A stretch of 64,000 nt of DNA from Glandiceps talaboti (Eukaryota; Hemichordata; Enteropneusta; Spengelidae): NCBI RefSeq assembly GCF_964340395.1, contig NC_135555.1, positions 22,367,225 to 22,431,224 on the forward strand. The letters are read 5' to 3'. A program made the translations under genes and the position numbers. This document shows, one piece after another, positions 24,455 to 35,147 of the stretch; within the stretch, counting starts at the first letter, position 1; each line of letters starts with the position of its first letter. The notes below the pieces were generated by a model. The model was not told where the DNA came from. It was given only the letters and a program-made list of their open reading frames with translations, and did not search any database.

Positions 24455-24720
24455 ACGAGTGAGTGAGTGAGTGAGTGAGTGAGTGGGTGAGTGAGTGAGT
24501 GAGTGAGTACGTGCGTGCGTGCGTGCGTGCGTCAGTGAGTGAGTGAGTGCGTGCGTGCGTGCGTGAGTGCGTGAGTGAGTGAGTGCGTGCGTGCGTGCTT
24601 GCGTGAGTGAGTGCGTGCCTGCCTGCGTGCGTGAGTGCGTGCGTGCGTGAGTGAGTGAGTGAGTGAGTGCGTGCGTGCGTGAGTGAGTGAGTGAGTGAGT
24701 GAGTAAGTAAGTAAGTAAGC
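24455..24720. repeat. (GTGA/GTGC)n microsatellite
   Basis: About 265 bp of interleaved GTGA and GTGC units. The long open frames over it, with Thr/His/Ser or Leu-rich repeats, are artefacts of the 4-bp unit. Confidence 0.95.
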
Positions 24721-24729
24721 AAATACTTT

Positions 24730-26100
24730 CATTGTACCCCTAAAACAAGAAAAACATAGTTCATCACTGTATTTATTCTTTGTTCCATACATATCCCTCT
24801 CTGTAAGGAAAATCTCAGCTATAAAATTCAAAATATATCAGAAGGTGCTAATTAAAATATTTCTGGATTACACAGATTGCACGATTGACATTTTTTTCAA
24901 AAATATTAATCATGGAAAGTTTGCCCCGACTATGTCAGCTTTCAAAAATGCCAATCGTGCTACTCGATTGACATTTTTGAAATGCAAGATTGACATTTTT
25001 GGTCTTGTCTTCAAAAAAAGCACCATCATTACACTTTTGATGCATTTTAGACTCTCGATACTGTCGATGTCAAATAACGATCTCTTGTCCATCGTTCAGA
25101 GTGTAGCATGTACAGTTTCTTGATATTGGTTTCTGTATGCATGTTTGTATCAAATGAAAACAGTGAACACTAATGTGCAAAGCACTATACCCATACACCT
25201 ACGTATACAAATGAAGCAAGTTTATAACTTAACATTTATCGCGACTTTTCCCCTCCCTCTGATAACCTTTTGTGTACGTATACATCAAATGTATCAATTT
25301 TCCTTCCACAAGCTTATCAAGATTTCTCTCTATTTTGACGGTTTATTTCTTGACCATTTGAGTCTCGTAATACACGAAATCTGTGTGATAGCTACTGTTG
25401 ATGCGCACACACAAGTCAGAGAACTTAGTTGCCAAGGGCAACAAAAATACCGTACGGTCACGTGTATCATCTACTATTCGTTCGATGACGATTCCATAAT
25501 TCGGTTGTGAGCGAAGACGATGAAAGCGGCGGCACAGTCCTCTCTCCATATACCACAGAAAATCGTCAATTTGTAAGTACATGGATTCAAAATACTGAAA
25601 ATTTACTTTCTCTTTATGTTACGTAGGTCATGAAAGGTGCATATGTCCAGGTTAGACTCACAGTCAACATTATTTACGACTAAAAACAACTATAGATGAG
25701 CAGATTTACCATTCGTCCCGAAAACAAGCGTTACTACCATTCTCAACACAGAGGGCGCAATCCACTACGCATATACGTACGCCATACGAATACAACTGTT
25801 TTCGAGGACCGAGTTAGTATCATCTGAAAACTCTTATGACAACTACGATTGTTTCAATTTTCTATCATTTTCGTTTAACTTCATGGTGCAAAGGTTCGTG
25901 CAGCAATTGATTAATTTAGATTACTTTCAATATCCCCATCGATTAATATCCCATACCACATTATAATGGTATCCGTCATTTTATTTGCCATCGAAAACAG
26001 ATTCAGGATTATCACTGATGAGGTTATGAACTTTACACTATTCACAATATTCACATAAAACCTAGCTATAGCTTCAACTATTGTAGGATAATGTCCGTGC
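24730..26100. other. Intergenic sequence, no supported gene
   Basis: Contains a short inverted pair near 24878-25000 (GATTGACATTTTT words) and a 79-codon minus open frame at 25343-25582. That frame has no recognisable motif and no clear splice context, so I do not call a gene. Confidence 0.5.
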
Positions 26101-26163
26101 ATACCTTTCATGACATTACACTTGTCTTCTGACATTGCAAGAACAATTGTTTGCAAAGTATGT

Positions 26164-26231
26164 AACAGATACAATCCGACCAATATGCGTCGAGCGGTAG
26201 CGAGGCGCATATTGGTCGGATTGTATCTGTT
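26164..26231. mobile_element. Perfect hairpin with 26-bp arms and CGAGCGGTAGCGAG loop
   Basis: Arms 26164-26189 and 26206-26231 are exact inverted copies (each contains ACAGATACAATCCGACC). The 16-nt loop contains CGAGCGGTAGCGAG. The loop matches the one at 17927-17940 at 13 of 14 bases although the arms are unrelated. Confidence 0.9.
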
Positions 26232-26754
26232 TTGTACACCGGCTAATTTCCTTTGTTGTGTATTGAGTTCGAATTCCAATATACTCCGGAGATAACTCAT
26301 ACACTGCTATCATACCACCGCAACAACAATAATAATAACAGTGTCTGCGCCATCGTGCATGTCTGCATATCTTCCGGGCTATTTATACACTCTAGCTAAT
26401 ACACATACACCCCCTAACAAAATTAGACACTCACTTCACACTACAAGTTCTCAAATACAGTGTCTGCTGTACTGTGCATTTTCTCAGAGGATGTTTTTAC
26501 ATTGGAGTTAGAAGACATACATCAATGAAGTTGGATACTCTCCATGTTCTTAAATGTAAACTGACCGAAACGTCGCTTTCGACAAGACATGCTTAGCTAC
26601 TGAAAGGTTCACACACACTAACCAGGCTATTGACGTTTATTTGGTTGGGCTTTCGCCATCATCAATCATTCATTTTGACAGCTCTTTCTGGTTGATAACA
26701 AACTCGATACTTCGATACAAACATCTTCCTGTTGGAGTCTATTGCGCACACAGT

Positions 26755-26841
26755 CAATGTCTGTCTAATATACTCCGGATGTTGACTTTTCATTACCATG
26801 TCTGTCTAATATACTCCGGGTATGGACTTTTCATTACCCGG
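26755..26841 (+). repeat. 42-bp direct repeat, two units
   Basis: TGTCTGTCTAATATACTCCG followed by GACTTTTCATTACC occurs twice in tandem. Confidence 0.85.
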
Positions 26842-27363
26842 ATGGTATTTTTCATATTCTCAGCTCCCTGGATTTTGAAGCGGGAAGTTTGCGGACACCT
26901 GATTGGCTGATCGCCCGATTAATCACTGTCGCTTGACAAGTAACGCCCACGCCGGTGTACAAATATTTTTAGAGTATATCATTTCTAAGTAAGTAAGTAT
27001 TGAGTTCTGATCAGTCAATAGCAAATGGTGGTTAGAGACGCTATCCCAGTACAGTAAGAAGTATACTACGAATACCTTTATAATATACAGCAATGTTTGA
27101 AGACAAAATGTATAAAGTCGACTTTAGCATCATTGTGCCCAAAAAGTATTTCTCATGACGTCATAACAATACGACCAACATAACTTCTTGCTTTCAGTGT
27201 GTGATATCTACTTCGTCATTGCACAGACAACTAACACATACTTGTCTGTGGTCATTGAAGCGATGCGAAAAGCCCCTAGGGGGTTTCTCAAGAAATAAAG
27301 TAAAGTTCCTTCCCTTCCCTACCCTCTCTAACGAACTTCATTCATTGACGTAATTATTTCAAG

Positions 27364-28316
27364 TTGATGAAATCAGGATAGATGGTAAAGATCTATCCCA
27401 ACGGTGGGTTACGTGCTGGTAACCTCTGACCCCATGTTATTTACGAAATCCTAGAATATTCAAATGTATCCCGTCAAAAGAAGATGAAATCTGGATAGAT
27501 GGTAAAGATCTATCCCTACGGTGGGTTAAGTGCTGGTAACCTCTGACCCCATAATATTTATGAAATCTTGGAATATTCAAAATTATCCTCTCAAAAGAAG
27601 ATGAAATCTGGATAGATGGTAAAGATCTATCCCAACGGTGGGTTAAGTGCTGGTAACCTCTGACCCCATACTATTTACGAAATCTTGGAATATTCAAAAT
27701 TATTCTCTCAAAAGAAGATGAAATCTGGATAGATGGTAAAGATCTAGCCTAACGGTGGGTTAAGTGCTGGTAACCTCTGACCCCATAATATTTATGAAAT
27801 CTTGGAATATGCACATTTTTTTCATTTCAAAACGAGATGAAATCTGGATAGATGGTAAAGATCGATCCCAACGATGGGTTAAGTGCTGGTAACCTCTGAC
27901 CCCATAATATTTATGAAATCTTGGAATATGCACATTTTTTTCATGTCAAAATAAGATGAAATCTGCATAGATGGTAAAGATCTATCCCAACGGTGGGTTA
28001 AGTGCTCGTAACCTCTGATCCCATATTATTCATGAAATATTGGAATATGCAATTTTTTCCTGTCAAAAGAAGATCAAATCTGGATAGATGGTAAAGATCT
28101 CAATTTATCCTCTCAAAAAAAGACGAAAGCTGGATAGATGGTAAAGATCTATCTCAACGGTGGGTTATGTGCTGGTAACCTCTGACCCCAACATTATTTA
28201 CGAAATCTTGGAATATTCAAATTTGTCCTCTCAAAAGAAGATGAAATCTGGATAGATGGTAAAGATCTATCCCAACGGTGGGTTAAGTGCTGGTAACCTC
28301 TGACCCCATGTTATTC
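27364..28316 (+). repeat. 117-119 bp satellite, about eight units
   Basis: GATAGATGGTAAAGATCT-type starts lie at 27377, 27494, 27611, 27728, 27847, 27966, 28083, 28133 and 28251. Spacing is 117-119 except for one unit of 50. Each unit also has AACGGTGGGTTA, TGCTGGTAACCTCTGACCCC and a GAAATCTTGGAATAT tail. Not protein coding. A stray fragment occurs at 29115. Confidence 0.95.
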
Positions 28317-28514
28317 ATAATACCTGTTTTATCATACCTAGTTTCTGTGATGCTATATAAGTTTTGGTTCATACATACAACAGTAGGGGGGGGGGGGTAT
28401 GACATCGCTACCGATTTTATAAGAATATCGCCAATACCTATAATAACGTCATTGTTCTGTATTAGGACCGTCATAGACAAGAATAAAACCATTTAGGAAA
28501 GGAATAACAGTTTA

Positions 28515-28690
28515 CAAGCGACTGTAATTTAAAGAATATATTTGTACTTCTGAATCAGTAAAGAATTTTTCATTTCATGTATTTTTCGACATCCACATTT
28601 AATCAGTAATAAAGACATCTGTCAACTTTTGAGCTACATTAATTGTAAATATTGTTGTGATGTGTTTTATTTCATGTGTTCGCTAAGTAC
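28515..28690 (+). repeat. Dispersed repeat, second copy of 22455-22620
   Basis: Same ordered words as the copy near 22.5 kb (CTTCTGAATCAGTA, AGTAATAAAGACAT, ATATTGTTGTGA). Confidence 0.7.
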
Positions 28691-28704
28691 CCAATCGAGA
28701 ACGT

Positions 28705-28779
28705 AAGATACTGTTGTGTCACTCTGCCCTCACCAGCCTGCTGTGTGAGGGCGCCCCATCATGGCGTATACTACAGACT
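28705..28779. mobile_element. 9-bp-TSD MITE family, degenerate copy 3
   Basis: Carries GTAAGATAC, CTGCCCTCACCAGCC, GTGAGGGCGCCCCATCATGG and ACAGACTA in family order, with an internal deletion. No target duplication can be recognised. Confidence 0.65.
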
Positions 28780-28916
28780 ATACTTACTCCTGGTCACAAT
28801 AGAATAACAGGTTATGAAAGATTTGAGTTTGTTCCATAGTAAAAGTTTGCATGCCATACCAACAAGATTACATCACAGGAATGGAATCTGCTGGACATCC
28901 AAGTAAAGCGTGCACA

Positions 28917-28951
28917 CGCAGACTGACACAGACACACAGACACAGATAGAT

Positions 28952-28982
<31 letters not shown>

Positions 28983-28999
28983 CACACACACACAGACAG
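28917..28999. repeat. (CAGA/CACA)n microsatellite
   Basis: CAGA units pass into CACA units over about 80 bp. Confidence 0.9.
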
Positions 29000-29429
29000 A
29001 CATGTTCAAGAAGTCCAGTTGCACTTATAAAACCATGAATATGAAGAGATGTGTTAATGTTGTAAGTTTTACAGCACATCCTAGCAACCAGATACCATGG
29101 CAACTGGTGATATACTAAAGATCTATCCCAACAAGTTCAAGATATTGAGAAATAGCATATCACACAGTATTAAAACATAATAAATGAACACAGCCATGCA
29201 CATGTAATGGTAAATATGACCTTTATCGGTCCATTCTTTCACAAAAACTTCAATTTTAAGTGTTTTTAATGACATTTGGGGTTATTTTTACACAAATAAC
29301 ATTTTTCAGGAGTTTTAGTGTCAATGAGATACATAGAGTGATATTTGGATTTGTACCAATAGACTATTAAATTACTGGGCTGTGAACAGATTTGACATAG
29401 AATAAATAACAGGTCTTTGAAAAGTTATT

Positions 29430-29760
29430 TGAAATTCCACAACAGTCAAGGACTTTCCTGGTGAGGTTCTGAGGACTTTGAAGGTCTTTCCAGGAGTAGT
29501 TTGAAATTTCAGGACTTTCAAAGGCCTTTCCCGGAATGGTCTACAATTCCAGGTCTTTCGAAGAAATTTCTACAAGATGTTTGAAATTCCAGGACTTTCC
29601 AGGATTAGTCTGCAATTCTGGGACATTCAACATTCAAGGAGTGGTTGAAATTCCAGGATTTTCAAAGACATTTCCAGGAGTGGTCTACAATTCCAGGACT
29701 TTCAAAGGAATTTCCAGAGTGGATTAAAATTCCAGGATTTTCAAGGTATTTTCTGGCTGA
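29430..29760 (+). repeat. Degenerate minisatellite of AATTCCAGGACTTTC type
   Basis: About seven imperfect units of 40-55 bp built from the words AATTCCAGGACTTTC, AAAGGMATTTCC and AGGAGTGGT. The plus open frame across it is a by-product. Confidence 0.8.
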
Positions 29761-30668
29761 CATGGAACCCTGACACATATATCCCATAATTTCACACATA
29801 ATTAATTTATTGAGCTATATATTACAAAATGTAAACCACCATAGAATGCTGTACTAGACAAAAGGAATAAGCATAACAAAGTTGAGTAAATTTGAAAAGT
29901 CATTTCACCAAATGGATCATTCCCTAAACAGTTCACCCCTATCTACATGTCTATTGAAACAACCCTCCATAGCCAATGTAACGGATTAGTCCATTCTACT
30001 GCAGGAAATAGGGGTGTTAATACAACTAAAGCTATACTTTCTTAAAAATGCAGATGTAAGTGTTCTTACACTTGGCAGACTGCTTGTTATATGTAAGTCA
30101 TACACAGACTAATGGAAAGAAATTTGGCCACAGCTTTCATTATTTTGTTGACCTCCCCTGTAAAACTTGAGATGAAACAATTTATTTATTGAGAATCACA
30201 GATTTAGCGCATGTAGCTAGTTCATGGCTTCTCTGGGTACCCATAATGCAATGAAATGCATTCCATTTTCACGTAACCCAAAGCTCCACAGTAATGTCAT
30301 TTACAAATTACCCTGACTCAAGGTGACCAATTATGTTGTTTTACATCGTAACAACTAGTTTTCTTGCTCACTTTTCGACAGTTGCTGGTAACTTTATCTT
30401 AATCATCATAATTTTTTTTCAAATTATTATCATCATCCAAATGGTTTTTCTCTGGAGATTTCCATGTCTTTGAATTTGTAAAATTTGAAAACGTAATAAC
30501 TCAACAGCAGAAATATAGGATTCCAGGAATATGACATTATGATCACAACCATATTATTATATAATTATTATTATTATTATACTTTTGTAAATTTTATACT
30601 CTTCTGAATAAATATGATAATTTGAAGGAAGAATAATTTCAAAATTTGAAATTTGATGGAGTATATAC

Positions 30669-30761
30669 TAGACTGTAAGATACATCATGTCACTGCCCTC
30701 ACATGCCAAGGTGGTTGGTCGATGTGTGAGGGCGCTCTATCACTGCATTACTCACAGACTA
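30669..30761. mobile_element. 9-bp-TSD MITE family, copy 4
   Basis: Starts TAGACTGTAAGATAC and ends CTCACAGACTA, with TGCCCTCACATGCC and GATGTGTGAGGGCGC inside. The flanking 9-mers do not match cleanly. Confidence 0.75.
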
Positions 30762-30774
30762 AAGAGACACTGGT

Positions 30775-30940
30775 TATGCAGAGGGTGCATGTTAAGAGTT
30801 GCAACATAGTTTGACCCTGCAAAATAACAAAGCTTTTCCCAAGGTATTCCAGTTTCCTGGTTTAACGATATAAGACACCTGCACCCTGTTCAGTGGTTAC
30901 CATATCAACAAATTCCTAAATTCATTTGGACCAATAAATG
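30775..30940 (+). mobile_element. SINE body, head lost
   Basis: AGTTTGACCCTGC, CTTTTCCC, AGGTATTCCAGTTTCCT and GTGGTTACCAT-type words follow the same order as the body of the tRNA-derived SINE at 52717-52980. It abuts the MITE at 30669-30761. Confidence 0.6.
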
Positions 30941-31155
30941 ACATTATCCCTATACGATTATTATTATAACGAGGAGGTGGAATGGTTGACTTTGTTGCTG
31001 GTGATGGAGTTCATGCACAAAACTGGTTTTCCAACAGTTGTGACTCAGCAAGGAGGTTGAAAACCTTGGTAGATGTAGAAAAAGGGGGTGGGGGTGTGTT
31101 TTACCTAAGCAATAATTGATCTCTTGATAACTGATGAATCTGTTGGCTAGCTTAC

Positions 31156-31212
31156 TTTTCTCTGAATCGGTCTGTTACCATGACAACACTAATTTCACCT
31201 ATATGGCTAAGT
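31156..31212 (-). CDS. Possible isolated coding exon (unidentified)
   Basis: On the minus strand a pyrimidine-rich tract ending CTCTCAG precedes a 57-bp open stretch coding LSHIGEISVVMVTDRFRE, which is followed by a GTAAGC donor. It lies beyond the RSPRY1 stop codon, so it would belong to another gene. I found no partner exons and do not recognise the peptide. Confidence 0.22.
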
Positions 31213-31764
31213 CTGAGAGAGACAAAATAAAATTTTAATTTAATATGCACAAACTCATAAAAGTAGCATTTGTACAAGACAGCAAGTATGCAAACACCAT
31301 AGAAGTATCTGTGAACCACTAGAATACATCCAATTTGACTGACAATGAGACTTCTCGGGTGGGAATGAAATAGTACAATTTTACTACATGAAGTTCGAAA
31401 ATACAAAGTGTTTGCCCTAATACTTGAATTTCTTGATGAAAAAGACCACTCAAGTGCAAAACTAGTCAAAGAACCAAACTGTTTTTGTACTGGATTACTA
31501 CTAATGTAATACTCAAAGTGAATGTACTACTAACAGTGAATGTATATATTCAATATGGCAATTTACAATTGACTTTTTGGCAAGTCTTAGCAAATATCAC
31601 ATTAGAACATGGCTGTCTACACCTGCATGAAAACATAAAGTCCCGGTTGGGAAGAGGGGGAGGACCTAGTGTCAAATTCTGAATATTCTATATATCTTAA
31701 CTGTTTGATAGAGAAACAGAGTGAAGTGGGGGAAGGGGTCTTTTGACATCTTCTGAAGTTCATG

Positions 31765-31876
31765 TAGTTTGTAAGGTACGCCGTGACAGGGCGCCCTCAC
31801 ACATCGACCAACCCCTTCCACCTACTGTTAGAGGAGGCCAGTGAGGGTGAAACATCACGACGTATCTTACAGTCTA
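31765..31876. mobile_element. 112-bp MITE with 9-bp target duplication, copy 5
   Basis: Starts TAGTTTGTAAGGTACG and ends ATCTTACAGTCTA. Exact 9-bp flanks AAGTTCATG are at 31756-31764 and 31877-31885. It is in the opposite orientation to copy 2 and shares the ACATCGACCAACCCC and GAGGGTGAAACATCACG blocks. Confidence 0.85.
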
Positions 31877-31889
31877 AAGTTCATGTCAT

Positions 31890-33440
31890 ATTTAAATTTC
31901 CTATACATGCTTGTTTACTAGAGAATTAGTGACAAAACTCTCTCTAAACTCTGACTAACAAACTTTCTGGTCTAAAAAAAAACAAAACATTTGTATGTAA
32001 ATGGTATAAACATAAACATAGAATTATTCATCTATGGGTATTAACAATCACTGAAACACTGAAAAGATTTTCCTGCATGAAAATAAGAACATTGCACGAA
32101 AGTTTTCTGAATGACGTTTTTTTTTTCATCAGTGTACACAAAATTTCACTTACACAAAATGCCCTACATATACAAGTCTGATAAGTTCTAGCCATCTGCA
32201 ATGCCAGTAATATCAACATTAAATTCTGTTTCTTTGCTTGACCACATAATTCTAAATTTGTAAAAATAACCAGCTAAGCTGTGGCATTTGGTTAGGCATA
32301 GTCATAACCAGTTATCTTGGAATAAGTCTCTGTGTTGACTATGCTTTGATTATTGAAAAACAAAAGATTGTATAGTTTGGCCACTAGAGGGTGCTATTTG
32401 GAAGCATATTGTCACCCGGGAAGGGGTTGCACAAACTGATTCAGGGGTAACAAATCCATTTGTAATCTGGTGTTCCCCAGACAGGTAACTACAAAAATTC
32501 AGTGATCCTACAGCCAATCTAGTGGTTCTGATTGTTGTCAAGGTTGTCATTATTAAAAAGAAGTGGTCTGTAGTCCAGGACCATCAACCACTGGATTAGC
32601 TCACCCCTTTTCTGATTAGTATTATAGCATACTTTTCGGAAGCAATCCCTTCCCACGTTTCATAACATAAGTTGATGGCACTCAAACATTATTATCTCCT
32701 GTTGCTGATTAACAATTAAGTTATTTTACATACCTTCGATGACAAAAATATTACCCCACATTATCCCTCTTAAAACCCTTGTCTCAAAGCTGTATGCTAT
32801 GTAGTCTAGATTCTATCCATGACTTTGAATCTTAAGATCTCTTCACACCATCTAGCTCAATGAGAAACTATGAATCAAAAGTTGTTCATGTAAATGAGTA
32901 AACCTCAAACTGTTACAATGATGTAAACAATGTATAAGTAGCATTCTGACCTGACAGATGTACCCTATTTGGACATTACATATCTGCCCCCAATAAACGC
33001 TAACTTATCATTGGACAGAATTCTGTGATTCATTAACAAAGACTTGATGTTAATGAATATGTGGATGGCTTCAGTTGAATACGAAATTTCACCTCAGCTC
33101 CTCATTGAGCTAGACATGAAAAGAGATTTGAAGCCACAGATAGCCTCTAGACTAAATACTACATGGGCACCAGAGTATAGCGCATTTCAACTAAATAACC
33201 CCCCGGGAAGGGGGGGGGGCAGACACTGTGTTAAAAAAACCCATGATTTTATGACCTCTGATACAAGTGAATACTGAAGAGTAATCATGTACATATTGTA
33301 TTAAAACTATGGTTCAATATTGTACAACAAATATTATCTTGATGGTAAATGCATTCAAAAGAACAAAAAAAACAATATCCCTTGTTATGATATACTGTGT
33401 CCATGTAAATTACAGTTTGTACATGTACATACAAAAACAT
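31890..33440. other. Sequence downstream of RSPRY1, no gene found
   Basis: AT-rich sequence in which I see no convincing exon. It should contain the RSPRY1 3' untranslated region next to 33449; a polyadenylation signal could not be chosen with confidence. Confidence 0.5.
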
Positions 33441-33471
33441 GTTGTCTGCTATGACGCTTTCTCATCTTCCT

Positions 33472-33531
33472 GTACTCGTACTGTTATGAAAGTTCCACTG
33501 TGTACTCGTACTGTTATGAAAGTTCGGCACA
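33472..33531 (-). repeat. 30-bp in-frame duplication at RSPRY1 C-terminus
   Basis: TGTACTCGTACTGTTATGAA (plus strand) starts at 33471 and again at 33501. On the minus strand it encodes TFITVRV twice in frame, directly after the last RING cysteine pair, and is followed by QEDEKAS and the stop. Confidence 0.9.
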
Positions 33532-34131
33532 GTGGACATGTCTCAACTTGCATTGCACATTCCATGCACAGCCCCCTGTAGAAAGATCATAATATTGAGT
33601 CAAATCTTGGTACCTGTGTAACATCATTTTATATCATGCTCCTAGGGAGTAAAACAAAGTTGACATGTACAGCTATAGTACAGCTATAGTAATGCATGTG
33701 TAGAATGGACGTCAAAATGTCAACTTAGAAATCAAATATTGTTACTTTTAATGACTTGCCTAAGTGGTATTTCAGTAATAAGAATTAAACCTTTATGCTG
33801 AGGAAAAACAAAAGCTTGTATAAATTAACTGAGTCTGAACATGTACAATTTCATTTATATGTTTTTTTTTTGTTTTCCTCTTTTGAGTATTTTATTACGT
33901 TGGTGTTTTCACAAGTTTTGCTGACAGAGATGGAATCCCCCTCCCCCCCCATCTAAATCAGAGGGGTTTCTCATTACATTGGGGTATAAAAAGAAACCAG
34001 TGTACATAGTACCATCAATAACTAGTAGAGAGGTAAATCAGCTAATTAGTTTTGAAATGTTTCAAGGATTGAAGGACTTACAATATTGGCAGTGTAAGCT
34101 TACAATAAATTTATTATTAAGGCTACCCAAG

Positions 34132-35108
34132 ATGGCTTCCCTTTGTATCCCGCTCATTAACTGTCAGATGTCTTTGGCCATCAAGGTATGTCTAGCTGGT
34201 TTACTTATCATCATCGGCAATGTCGAACAAAACCCTGGTCCTCCCAAACTGAGAAGCTCAGAGGCAGGTACAAAAGAGGATATTGCCACTCTTCACGTAA
34301 AATTGGACACCATTTTAGAAGAAACTAAAGATCTCAAAACCAACTTTACGTTGCTTCAAACGAGAATAGACAATGTGGAAGACGACCTGTCCGAATTGAG
34401 AGAACAAACTTCGGAAAACACTCAGAAACTAGCTGGCCTTGAAGCTTTTCAATCTGAACTACAGAATTTTACAGCTGAAAATTACCACGCAAAAAAGTAG
34501 ACGGCAATATGGCTGTTTCGGGAGAAATGTCTGAAAATTGGTTGACCTCGATTTTACGCGATATGAAAAAGTCTATTGATGTCATCAAAAGAGATAAGGA
34601 TGAATTAGGAAATAGAAGCAGACGTAACAATCTGGTGTTTTTTGGTGTACCACAAGACAGAGAAAATGAAAAGTGGGTGGACTCGGAAGAAAAAGTGAGA
34701 AACATTATTCATGACCAGCTGAAAGTGGACGGAGATGTGGAATTTGAACGTGTACACAGAATTACCAACGCACCACATGTTAGAGGCTCTAAACCTATTG
34801 TTGCAGGTTTCAGAAGTTTCAAGATTAAAGAACAAGTTCTACACAAGGCCTTTAAATTAAAAGGTACCGGTATCTCTATTGGGGAAGATTTTTCAAGGAG
34901 AGTACGCAACATACGTGCAAGGCTATTAAGATATAGACAAACCCTGATAGAAGGCAACCCAAGTGTTAAAGCCTATCTACAGTATGATAAACTTGTTGTT
35001 GTAGAGTCGGACTGTAAACGAGAATTTCGAGTAAACGAATTTTCCGATGAGATAGTGGAACGATTATTTAAGCACCGAGGAGTTGATGGGAGTTTGGTTT
35101 CTTCGTAG
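34132..35108 (+). pseudogene. LINE ORF1: 2A-like leader, coiled coil, RRM-like nucleic acid binding domain, split by one frame change
   Basis: The ATG at 34132 opens MASLCIPLINC, then a hydrophobic run (VCLAGLLIII) and GNVEQNPGPP at 34216-34245. This is close to the 2A consensus D(V/I)ExNPGP but has N in place of the first D. A heptad-rich coiled coil follows (IATLHVKLDTIL, LLQTRIDNVEDDLSEL). The frame stops at TAG 34498-34500; the -1 frame continues with KSIDVIKRDK and RRNNLVFFGVP, the RRM-like start typical of LINE ORF1p, to 35108. In known 2A elements the leader separates co-translationally from ORF1p and can act as a signal sequence; here this is inferred. Confidence 0.85.
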
Positions 35109-35147
35109 GGGTGTGGCCAAGGTCCGAACAAGCGGTGCGCGAATTCA

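Noticed and set aside
24309-24831. Leu/Thr/His-rich open frames
   Set aside because: Translation of the (GTGA/GTGC)n microsatellite.
25911-26300. 129-codon minus open frame
   Set aside because: Its middle is the perfect hairpin at 26164-26231, so the frame is built partly from inverted repeat sequence.
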